Assembly: GCA_020696855.1 (NCBI GenBank)
Contig: JAJFMT010000007.1
Coordinates: forward strand, 1-49,300
Direction: 5' to 3'
Origin: Pseudobdellovibrio sp.
Lineage (GTDB): Bacteria; Bdellovibrionota; Bdellovibrionia; Bdellovibrionales; Bdellovibrionaceae
DNA: 49,300 nucleotides
Shown here: piece after piece, positions 23,809 through 30,758 of the stretch
How the letters are laid out: each line of letters starts with the position of its first letter
Position numbering within the stretch: the first letter of the stretch is position 1
Translations under genes and position numbers: made by a program
The notes under the pieces: generated by a model
Seen by the model: the letters and a program-made list of their open reading frames with translations, nothing else
What the model was told of the DNA's origin: nothing
The model's database searches: none

Positions 23809-24171
23809 ATGACATTAAATAATGTAACAATTTTAATATTTGCATCTTCTTTATCTACCGCAGCCGTGGCGGGACTTAATGAAGCACACATTCCGATGGT
23901 TCCACCGCCGTATCAGATGGCTGAAACACCGAAGCAGACCGCGACAGACCGGCAGTTGACTGAAAAAGTTCAGCAACAATTGGTGTCTAAGGTCTCTAAT
24001 TATAATCCTGAAAGTAAAATGATCGTCAGTCAAAAAGGCGAAATTATTCTTCAGGGAAAAGTCAGTTCTCCAGAGGAAGAAAAGCAGATCCTGGAAGCTG
24101 TCCGAAAAGTAAAAGGTGTAGCGAAGATCAAAAATAAAATGGTCGTTATATCTTCTGCACAACAAGATTAG
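23809..24171 (+). CDS. Secreted BON-domain protein
   Basis: 120 residues from the ATG at 23809 after GGGAGAAAACGC; an upstream ATG at 23767 would spoil the signal peptide. The signal peptide (NVTILIFASSLSTAAVA) is followed by a Pro-rich linker and one BON domain (about 50-115) with KGEIILQGKVSSPEEEKQI and VKGVAKIKNKMVV. It is a lone envelope-stabilising type protein sitting between response regulator genes; the larger paralogue is at 5812. Confidence 0.85.
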   Translation: MTLNNVTILIFASSLSTAAVAGLNEAHIPMVPPPYQMAETPKQTATDRQLTEKVQQQLVSKVSNYNPESKMIVSQKGEIILQGKVSSPEEEKQILEAVRKVKGVAKIKNKMVVISSAQQD

Positions 24172-24347
24172 TTGGATGCTTTTGAAAATTGAATTTTCAC
24201 AAAACTAACTTACTTTAGTTTTGCGTCTGTTGAGTTTTCACAACAAAGTAATTTTAGTCAAAATTGTATTTGCAGCATTTTTCATCTTGTACAAACATCA
24301 AGTTACTGTTCACCGAGGATGGTGATCAATAACAAGGAGAATCAAGA

Positions 24348-25007
24348 ATGAATCTCGATGCTGACAAAGAAGTCACAAGTGTTACAAGCAACGTAGGCTC
24401 GGCCGAATCTTCACCGGCGGTTCAATTTGACCGCTTCGAGCGAAGACTGACTGAGTGCCTGACTCAGATCTCTGAACTTCAGGAAGCCAACCGCGTTCTG
24501 CTGGAACAATTAAAAAAAGCCAAAGATGATGCGTTCGCGGCTATTGACGCTAAAAACCTGTTCTTTGCCAGCATGTCTACAGAAATTCAAAAACACTTAA
24601 CAGCAAAAGACGACGGGTACGTCAAACAGGACAAGCCCTTAAGCGGCATTAAAGTTCTTATCGCTGAAGATTCTCCTGATAACCAGATGCTGATGCGCCA
24701 ATACCTGGGTATTGCAGGGGCTGAAGTTGAAATCGCTGATAATGGCCAGGAAGCCATCGAAAAAGCTTTGGGTGGCTCACACAATGTTGTAATTATGGAT
24801 GTCATGATGCCTGTTTGCGACGGCTACGAGGCGACCAGAACACTTCGCGAGCGCGGTTATACAAAGCCGATCATCGCTTTAACGGCCCACGCCCTAAAAG
24901 AGCAGCGTGAACAGTCATTAAAGGAAGGTTGCAACGAGCACCTGGTGAAGCCGATCAACCGTCCTTTATTAATTTCGACAATCGCAAAATTTGCTCAACA
25001 GCAGTAA
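24348..25007 (+). CDS. Response regulator carrying a relic of a kinase H-box
   Basis: 219 residues. A coiled coil at about 28-70 leads into AKNLFFASMSTEIQKHL (about 66-82), which matches the hybrid-kinase H-box flank (NLFLANMSHEIRTPL at 15307) but has Thr instead of the phospho-His. The dimerisation and ATPase domains are missing. A complete receiver follows (about 99-215) with AEDSPDNQ, acceptor D151 in VVIMDVMMP, ALTAHA and K in HLVKPIN, most like the receivers of the two hybrid kinases here. It looks like a hybrid kinase that lost its catalytic core. The start follows AAGGAGAATCAAG. Confidence 0.88.
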   Translation: MNLDADKEVTSVTSNVGSAESSPAVQFDRFERRLTECLTQISELQEANRVLLEQLKKAKDDAFAAIDAKNLFFASMSTEIQKHLTAKDDGYVKQDKPLSGIKVLIAEDSPDNQMLMRQYLGIAGAEVEIADNGQEAIEKALGGSHNVVIMDVMMPVCDGYEATRTLRERGYTKPIIALTAHALKEQREQSLKEGCNEHLVKPINRPLLISTIAKFAQQQ

Positions 25008-25013
25008 TTTGTC

Positions 25014-25037
25014 AGAGCACAGTTTTAGCTGTGCTCT
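25014..25037. terminator. Hairpin between convergent genes
   Basis: Stem agagcacag (25014-25022) with ctgtgctct (25029-25037). The loop contains the stop codon of the minus-strand oxidoreductase. T run on the right is weak. Confidence 0.55.
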
Positions 25038-26128
25038 CTTTCTGCATTGATCAGTTGAGGCCTGCGGTGAGCAGGTCTTTTAATTTCCTGACGGCGGGTC
25101 GGGCGCTGTTTAACTCGCGGAACGTAGCCCAGCCTTACTGATCTTCCTGTTTCGATTGATTCCATCAACGCTTCAATGATCTGTAAATCAATAAGCCCCT
25201 CTACACCTGACGGTTCAGGGTCGCGGCCTGTGATCACACAGTCTGAAAAGTATTCCAGTTCAGCCGCGAACTGATCGCCGGCTTTGCTCTTCCAGACTTT
25301 CTTTTTTTCATCAACGGTCAGTTGGTGGGTGACTTCGCCGGTATACTCATACGGGTTTTCAAGAAACAAATCACCCTTGTCACCGATGATGCGGAAGTTT
25401 GATACTCCTGCTGAAGCAAAGCTGCAGGTGAAGCTGGCCAGCCTGTCGCCGGGAAACTTCATCATGGCCGTTACGGTTTGTTCGATCTCTGGAAGGCGGT
25501 TGGCGCGCGGGCTTGCGGCCATAGCAAAGACCTCAATCGGCTCATCCCGCATCAGGTAGCGGGCCGCATTGATGCAGTAAATGCCAAGGTCATGCAGTGG
25601 TGTTCCGCCTTCTTCGGCTTCGGCGCGAATGTTGTTCTCTTTTACCTGGTGGCCGAATTCAGACGTAATGTATCGTGGGGTTCCGATCTTGCCTGACTTC
25701 AATAGTTCAATAGTTCTTAAGTTCGCGGGGTCAAAATGTAATCGGTAGGCGGTCATCAGCTTTACGCCATTGTATTTAGCGATGTGAATCATTTCGCGCG
25801 CGTCTTCAGCGGTAACAGCCAGCGGTTTTTCGCACAGGATGTGTTTTCCGGCTTCGGCAGCACGAATGACATACTCGTAATGCATGCGGTTCGGCAAGGC
25901 GATATAAACAGCATGAATGTTGTCATCAAACAGGCATTCGTCAAATTCACGGTAAGAATAAGTATCTGTGACTTTGTATTTTTTTGAAAGTGTACGGAGC
26001 TTTTCTTCATCTCCTGAAACAAGTGCAGTTAATTCTGAATTCTTGGCATTTTTAAATGCGGGCAAAACTGCCACTTGCGCAATATGTCCCAGTCCGACCA
26101 CGGCGTAATTTACTTTTTTCGATTGCAT
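25025..26128 (-). CDS. Gfo/Idh/MocA family oxidoreductase
   Basis: 367 residues. The Rossmann motif is VVGLGHIAQ (about 10-18), and the family catalytic motif is CEKPLA (about 99-104, with K as the conserved active-site Lys). Next comes the C-terminal alpha/beta substrate domain with GGTPLHDLGIYCINAARYL carrying the usual D-x-G-x-x-x-x-x-x-R/H pattern. Closest by layout to the glucose-fructose oxidoreductase/1,5-anhydrofructose reductase group acting on sugars with NAD(P). The last 40 residues are Arg/Pro-rich (RRQEIKRPAHRR) and extend past the usual end. There is no signal peptide. The neighbours do not reveal a pathway. Confidence 0.9.
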   Translation of the reverse strand: MQSKKVNYAVVGLGHIAQVAVLPAFKNAKNSELTALVSGDEEKLRTLSKKYKVTDTYSYREFDECLFDDNIHAVYIALPNRMHYEYVIRAAEAGKHILCEKPLAVTAEDAREMIHIAKYNGVKLMTAYRLHFDPANLRTIELLKSGKIGTPRYITSEFGHQVKENNIRAEAEEGGTPLHDLGIYCINAARYLMRDEPIEVFAMAASPRANRLPEIEQTVTAMMKFPGDRLASFTCSFASAGVSNFRIIGDKGDLFLENPYEYTGEVTHQLTVDEKKKVWKSKAGDQFAAELEYFSDCVITGRDPEPSGVEGLIDLQIIEALMESIETGRSVRLGYVPRVKQRPTRRQEIKRPAHRRPQLINAEREHS

Positions 26129-26204
26129 GTTACCTCGCTTGCAACTTTGGTTGATTTCCGGTTCGTCATCTAATTAGAAAATTGTCTTTGCAAACAGTAA
26201 ACCA

Positions 26205-26219
26205 TGGCACCTGAATTGC
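26205..26219 (+). promoter_or_regulatory. sigma54 promoter of the second hemerythrin gene
   Basis: TGGCAC-CTGAA-TTGCT, a perfect match to consensus, 40 bp before the ATG at 26259. Confidence 0.88.
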
Positions 26220-26258
26220 TTTTTTTTGAAACTGTGCCCTATAAAAAAAGGAGATTGT

Positions 26259-26879
26259 ATGGCTAAGAAAAAGAAAAAAATGAAAATGACCGCAAAATCC
26301 CCTGCGAAGAAGAAAACAAACAAAAAGACTAAAACGAAAATGAAAATGTCTTCAAAAGGACGTGGAAAGTCAGTGGAAAGCGATCAGGATATCGTGGCTT
26401 TAATTTTAGCCGACCACAAACCTTTAAAACAATTAATTAAAACAATGAAGAGCGAAAGAGCGGAAGACTCTGAGAAAATTCAGGCTTTTAAAGAATTCGC
26501 GAAACTTCTGACTGTTCATGCTAAATCAGAAGAAGAGTCATTATACGTTTACATGAAAAAAGTGAAAGATCTGCGCGAGCATGGTTTTGAAGGACAAGTC
26601 GAACATAATCTGGCCGATCAGGTTGTTGAAGAGGCTAAACGTGCTTCAGAGAAAGAACTGAAACTGGCGCAGATCAAAGTGCTGGCGGAACTGGTCGAGC
26701 ATCATATCGAAGAAGAGGAAGAAGAAATGCTTCCTGAATTCAAGAAAGAGACGAATCTTGAAGACCGTGAAGATATCGGCCGTCATTACTTAGCACTAAA
26801 AGAGGAACTCATTTCTGAAGGCTCAGACGATGCTCCACGTGAAAAGGATATTCCGCGCCAGCCGCATCACAACGCCTAG
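26259..26879 (+). CDS. Hemerythrin-like protein with a lysine-rich N-terminal tail
   Basis: 206 residues; the ATG at 26259 follows AAAAAAGGAGATTGT. Residues 1-40 are extremely basic (Lys/Met/Thr repeats of KKKT and KMKM type), resembling eukaryotic histone-like tails. The hemerythrin domain (about 46-165) has the ligands H in LADHKPLK, H in LTVHAKSEEES, H in QVEHNLAD and HH in ELVEHHIEEEEEEMLPE. It is a paralogue of the protein at 12898, sharing KVLAELVxHHIxEEE. The basic tail could hold it on nucleic acid, which would place a diiron/ROS-binding domain next to DNA; that is inference. Confidence 0.88.
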   Translation: MAKKKKKMKMTAKSPAKKKTNKKTKTKMKMSSKGRGKSVESDQDIVALILADHKPLKQLIKTMKSERAEDSEKIQAFKEFAKLLTVHAKSEEESLYVYMKKVKDLREHGFEGQVEHNLADQVVEEAKRASEKELKLAQIKVLAELVEHHIEEEEEEMLPEFKKETNLEDREDIGRHYLALKEELISEGSDDAPREKDIPRQPHHNA

Positions 26880-26900
26880 TTGTGATAGCCTGACCCAAAA

Positions 26901-26929
26901 AAAAAGGGCTTTTTTAAAGCCCTTTTTTT
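26901..26929. terminator. Bidirectional terminator
   Basis: Stem aaaaaagggct with aaagccctttttt around 26901-26929, with long A and T flanks, between the hemerythrin and the convergent small gene at 26960. Confidence 0.85.
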
Positions 26930-26959
26930 ATGTCTGAATTTTTTTAGATTCTTAAGAAA

Positions 26960-27169
26960 CTAAATGGCTTCTTGGTAAGAGGCAGTATCCAGATCGAAAC
27001 TTAATTGCATTGCGGGAGGGGCTTTGCTGATTTTAGTTTCAAAGCTAGGAGTTTGAACTTCACAACCGGTAGCTGCTTTAAACAGATGCTTTAAGAAAGC
27101 TGCTTTAGCTGAATCTGAAGCATTTTTATTAAATCCTAATTCCTGCATAATTTGTCCTGAAGATTTCAT
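26960..27169 (-). CDS. Small protein, unknown function
   Basis: 69 residues from the ATG at 27169 after GAAGGAGAAGTGA. The first half is helical (GQIMQELGFNKNASDSAKAAFLKHLF) with one Cys (TGCEVQT); the second half is Pro/Asp-containing and less ordered. No signal peptide. A perfect sigma54 promoter 35 bp upstream makes it a firm member of the stress set although I do not recognise a family. Confidence 0.65.
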   Translation of the reverse strand: MKSSGQIMQELGFNKNASDSAKAAFLKHLFKAATGCEVQTPSFETKISKAPPAMQLSFDLDTASYQEAI

Positions 27170-27203
27170 TCACTTCTCCTTCGCCGATAAAACGATTGTC
27201 AAA

Positions 27204-27218
27204 GCAATTGAAGTGCCA
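27204..27218 (-). promoter_or_regulatory. sigma54 promoter of the 69-residue protein gene
   Basis: The minus strand reads TGGCAC-TTCAA-TTGCT, a perfect consensus match, 35 bp before the start codon. Confidence 0.85.
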
Positions 27219-27309
27219 GGATGTAGACGGGTTATTTTGCGAGTCCGCGCGCAAATCTCCCCGGATCGCGGAAATTTGACCCGAATTCTTCGTCATGCCT
27301 ATTTTATGG

Positions 27310-27324
27310 TGGGTTCAATCTTGC
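27310..27324 (+). promoter_or_regulatory. sigma54-like promoter of the OsmC-family gene
   Basis: TGGGTT-CAATC-TTGCA: correct spacing and -12 box, but the last three bases of the -24 box deviate. It is 30 bp before the ATG and back to back with the perfect site at 27204. Confidence 0.4.
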
Positions 27325-27353
27325 ATGCTGTAATTTTGCACAGGAGGATTCGC

Positions 27354-27764
27354 ATGTCAGTTGAAGCTGTTAAAAAAATTGGAAGTTTTAATTACGAAAT
27401 CAATGTCGGTGCAACCCGTTTAATTTCAGACATGAGATCTGATTTAGGTGACAACAGTTTTGGTCCTGAACCGCATGACCTGCTGGAAAGCGCGCTGGCA
27501 GCCTGTACGGCGATAACGATTCAAAAATTTGCTGACCAAAAAAATATTCCCTTAGAGTGTTGTGATGTAAAAATTAATATTATCAATGAGGGCTCTGTAA
27601 ACAGAATCGAGCGCGAAATCACCTTGGTTGGAGAACTGCTGACAGAAGAAGAGCGGCAATTGCTCTTTTTAGTTTCGGAAGAGTCGCCGATCTGTAAGTT
27701 TCTGACAAAAGGTGCGCACATTCAATCGAAGCTGAATTCGCCGGAACTTTTTGTCGGACTGTAA
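27354..27764 (+). CDS. OsmC/Ohr family protein
   Basis: 136 residues. The ATG at 27354 follows CAGGAGGATTCGC; a longer frame upstream would run through the promoter. Family marks are GPEPHDLLESALAACTAITI, with the first redox Cys in AACTA (about 49), and the second Cys in SPICKFLTKG (about 117). OsmC/Ohr enzymes reduce organic hydroperoxides using these two cysteines and dihydrolipoamide, in the cytosol. OsmC itself is induced by osmotic stress and SigmaS in E. coli. Length is normal. Confidence 0.88.
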   Translation: MSVEAVKKIGSFNYEINVGATRLISDMRSDLGDNSFGPEPHDLLESALAACTAITIQKFADQKNIPLECCDVKINIINEGSVNRIEREITLVGELLTEEERQLLFLVSEESPICKFLTKGAHIQSKLNSPELFVGL

Positions 27765-27973
27765 TTTTTTACATTTTCCTGTTTGCGAAAAGAAGTGTGG
27801 CGTAAGCGAACAGCGTCTCTGTAACTTCATCTGCTTAGAAAAGGCCGGCTCCGCTAACAGTGGAGTTCTGTCTTTCTAACTGCGTACATCAGCCACTATT
27901 CATCCACGAAATAAAAATAACCGAATAAAGAATCCGGCGTGAGTGCTGCAATGGTTCTTCTTTCGGGGCTTCT

Positions 27974-28459
27974 ATGAAAAATATTTTTGTACTTATCGCC
28001 GCGTTTTTAGCTGTCAGTATTAAAACAAATTTTGTTTTTGCGCAGAACTCTGCAGAATTTTTTATTGCGGGGACTGTGCCGCTGATCAACACCGCTGAAG
28101 TGGTTCCGCTTCCTGAATCGCAATCGCTGAATATTCTTGAAGGTGAAACAGAAAGATTAGTGGCAAGAGTAAACGAGACTTCGAACTCGCCAAGAGGCTA
28201 CCGCGTTCTTGTCAGTTCTGAAAATTCATCGCGCCTAAGAAATACCTCTCAGCCCAATGCATTTGTAAATTACACTTTAAGTTACGGTGGGGCCCGTCCT
28301 GTTGTGCTGGCCAACTCCAACCAGGAAGTTAAACGTGTTCCTTCAGTTGATGGTCTAGTTACGAATGTCTCTGAAGTCCGCGTGAGTCTTGACAAAGAGC
28401 CGCAGGCATTAGTAGGAACATATACAGATACGGTGTCGATTTCCATCAGTGCGGACTAA
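27974..28459 (+). CDS. Secreted beta-sandwich protein, possibly spore-coat-U/pilin-like
   Basis: 161 residues. The signal peptide MKNIFVLIAAFLAVSI...FVFAQ is cleaved before NSAEFFIAGTVPL. The mature chain is beta-rich with repeated SS/NTS stretches, and it ends GTYTDTVSISISAD, a closing strand much like that of SCPU and chaperone-usher-type pilins. No cysteines and no chaperone or usher gene next to it, so assembly into a fibre is unproven. The start has only a weak ribosome site (GGGGCTTCT). Confidence 0.6.
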   Translation: MKNIFVLIAAFLAVSIKTNFVFAQNSAEFFIAGTVPLINTAEVVPLPESQSLNILEGETERLVARVNETSNSPRGYRVLVSSENSSRLRNTSQPNAFVNYTLSYGGARPVVLANSNQEVKRVPSVDGLVTNVSEVRVSLDKEPQALVGTYTDTVSISISAD

Positions 28460-28498
28460 AGTTTAAACTGGCAGTGAACACTAATTCGATGCCTCAAC

Positions 28499-29383
28499 TT
28501 GGCGGGGGCTCCTATTCCTAACTCATCTCAATCAGGCTCAAAACTTCTCGTCGATGTGTTTTTTATCACATGCGGGGTCATTGCGGCTTGCACGGGGCTA
28601 CGCGGGTTTCTGTTGCCCAACGGATTCTTCGATGGCGGGGCGATGGGGATCTCGCTCTTACTTCATTATTTCATTAAAGCAGATCTTTCGGTGTTTATCG
28701 TTTTGGTGAACCTTCCTTTTGTGGCCTTGGGCTTCAGACAGATTTCAAAAGAATTCGCCATTAAAAGTGCTATTGCTATCATCGCTTTAGCGGTTGCTAT
28801 TCATTTTTTACAAATTCCCGTGCTGACGGAAGATAAGTTGTTAGTCGCTATTTTCGGCGGGGTGTTTTTGGGGACGGGCATCGGGCTCAGTATCCGTGGC
28901 GGCGCCGTGATCGACGGAACAGAAGTGCTGGCCGTACAGGTCAGCCGGCGTTCAAGCCTGAGCGTAGGAGACTTCATTGCTTTGTTTAACGGGGCGCTGT
29001 TTTTGTACGTAGCCGCATTGGTGAATCTGGAATCAGCTATGTATTCGATGCTGACTTATGCTGCCGCTTCAAGAACGGTAGATTTTATTCTTAACGGTAT
29101 TGAAGAATACATTGGCGTGACGATCGTTTCACAGTACTCCGAAGACATCAGAACCGTGCTGATTCATAAATTACAACGCGGAGTAACTGTTTATAAGACT
29201 GAAGGCGGTTACGGCAAAAAAGGCAGCACTGAAGAACGCCGGGCTTTGTTTTGTGTAGTGACGCGTTTAGAAGTCACAGACATTCTTGATGAAATCGAAA
29301 TGATTGACCCCGAAGCTTTTATTATTCAGCATCCCATCCGCGACACCCGTGGCGGTATGATCAAAAGAAGGCCCTTACATTAG
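28499..29383 (+). CDS. YitT family membrane protein
   Basis: 294 residues from a TTG with no clear ribosome site; the true start may lie a few codons away. Five hydrophobic helices fill about 17-200, with the family loops GFLLPNGFFDGGAMGISLLLHYF and GLSIRGGAVIDGTEVLA. The cytosolic C-terminal DUF2179 domain (about 205-290) has VTVYKTEGGYG and VVTRLEVTDILDEI. YitT proteins are inner membrane proteins of unknown substrate. It is upstream of a purine permease but separated by 85 bp. Confidence 0.88.
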   Translation: MAGAPIPNSSQSGSKLLVDVFFITCGVIAACTGLRGFLLPNGFFDGGAMGISLLLHYFIKADLSVFIVLVNLPFVALGFRQISKEFAIKSAIAIIALAVAIHFLQIPVLTEDKLLVAIFGGVFLGTGIGLSIRGGAVIDGTEVLAVQVSRRSSLSVGDFIALFNGALFLYVAALVNLESAMYSMLTYAAASRTVDFILNGIEEYIGVTIVSQYSEDIRTVLIHKLQRGVTVYKTEGGYGKKGSTEERRALFCVVTRLEVTDILDEIEMIDPEAFIIQHPIRDTRGGMIKRRPLH

Positions 29384-29468
29384 CACAGGACCATGAAAAT
29401 CCGGCAAATCGAAGTTAGCCGGTTGATTTTCAGTTGCTCATCTTAATGTTCGCAGATCATAATTTGAT

Positions 29469-30740
29469 ATGGACATTCAACATATCAAGAGAGAAGCCAT
29501 TGCAGGCGTAACAACCTTTTTTACGATGGCATACATCGTTTTCGTTAATCCTTCCATTTTAGCTACGCCGGGAACCGGCATGTCGTTCAGCGGAGTTTTA
29601 ACAGCCACGGTTTTACTTTCTTTTTTAATGACTTTATTCATGGGATTATATGCAAAGCTTCCGTTCGCTGTTGCACCCGGAATGGGAATCAACGCGTTCT
29701 TCACTTTTTCTTTAATTCTGGGTCAGCAAATCCCGTGGCCTGTGGCGTTGGGTATGGTTTTCTGGGCCGGTGTTTTGTTTATTATTATTTCTGTTACCCC
29801 GATCCGGATTGTTATCGCGAATGCAATTCCTAAAAACATCAGAATCGCGGCCGCGGCCGGTATCGGAATATTTTTAACTTTTATCGGAATGAAAAACGCG
29901 GGCCTCGTGGTGGCAGACCCTGTTACATTTGTAAAACTGGGTGCTTTTGACAAGCCCGTCGTTCTGAGTTTGATCGGGCTTGTTATCAGTTTATGGTTTT
30001 TACACAGAAAAAATTCTTTAGCCTTTATCGCCGGAATATTGGCAACAACAGCTATTGCGGCAGCAATGGGTATGGTTTCCGTTCCGCAACAGGTGTTCAG
30101 CCCGCCGGATTTTGAAAGTGTTTTATTTAAACTCGATATCTGGGGTGCGCTGCAGTTAAGCCTGCTGCCTGCAATGATTTCTATTATGTTCACTGATTTG
30201 TTTGATTCGATCTCTACCTTTGTTGGCGTTTCGCACGCAACAGGTTTGGTCGACGAAAACGGACAGGCAAAAAATTTAAAAGAAGGTTTGATTGTTGATG
30301 CAGTAGCAACGATGGGGGCAGGCCTTGCCGGAACATCGTCAGGCACGGCCTTCATTGAGAGCTCTGCGGGAATCGAAATGGGCGGACGCACCGGGCTGAC
30401 TTCGGTATTTACGGCGCTTTGCTTTTTACCGTGTTTGTTCGTGGCTCCGCTTGTAGGAATGGTGCCCGCCTATGCCACAGCCCCTGTGCTTATTCTTGTA
30501 GGCGCGTTGATGTTTAAATGCGTATCAGAGTTGTCTCTGAAAAATTTAGAAGATGTTGTCCCTGCGTTTTTGGTGATGGTGTTAATTCCACTGACATTTT
30601 CAATCACGCAAGGAATTTTGTGGGGATTTGTAACTCATGTCATTATGTATTACATCGCCGGAAGACGGCGCGAAATTCCTTGGATGCTGCATGCGCTCGC
30701 GGTGATTTCAGTGGGATTACTGGTTTTGGCACGTTCATAA
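29469..30740 (+). CDS. NCS2 family purine permease (guanine/hypoxanthine/adenine type)
   Basis: 423 residues, family length. The N-terminus has the AzgA/PbuG hallmark REAIAGVTTFFTMAYIVFVNP. Others present: APGMGINAFFTFS, the substrate-site helix FTDLFDSISTFVGVSHATGL, and GAGLAGTSSGTAFIESSAGI with its family Glu. About 12-14 membrane helices. It imports nucleobases by proton symport across the inner membrane. It lies 18 bp before the cyclase gene, and the two are probably co-transcribed. The start ATG at 29469 has no strong ribosome site. Confidence 0.92.
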   Translation: MDIQHIKREAIAGVTTFFTMAYIVFVNPSILATPGTGMSFSGVLTATVLLSFLMTLFMGLYAKLPFAVAPGMGINAFFTFSLILGQQIPWPVALGMVFWAGVLFIIISVTPIRIVIANAIPKNIRIAAAAGIGIFLTFIGMKNAGLVVADPVTFVKLGAFDKPVVLSLIGLVISLWFLHRKNSLAFIAGILATTAIAAAMGMVSVPQQVFSPPDFESVLFKLDIWGALQLSLLPAMISIMFTDLFDSISTFVGVSHATGLVDENGQAKNLKEGLIVDAVATMGAGLAGTSSGTAFIESSAGIEMGGRTGLTSVFTALCFLPCLFVAPLVGMVPAYATAPVLILVGALMFKCVSELSLKNLEDVVPAFLVMVLIPLTFSITQGILWGFVTHVIMYYIAGRRREIPWMLHALAVISVGLLVLARS

Positions 30741-30758
30741 AATTGAAAAGGTTTTAGT

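Noticed and set aside
27935..27949. Possible sigma54 site CGGCGT-GAGTG-CTGC before the secreted beta-sandwich gene
   Set aside because: Spacing is right but four bases deviate; too weak to list.
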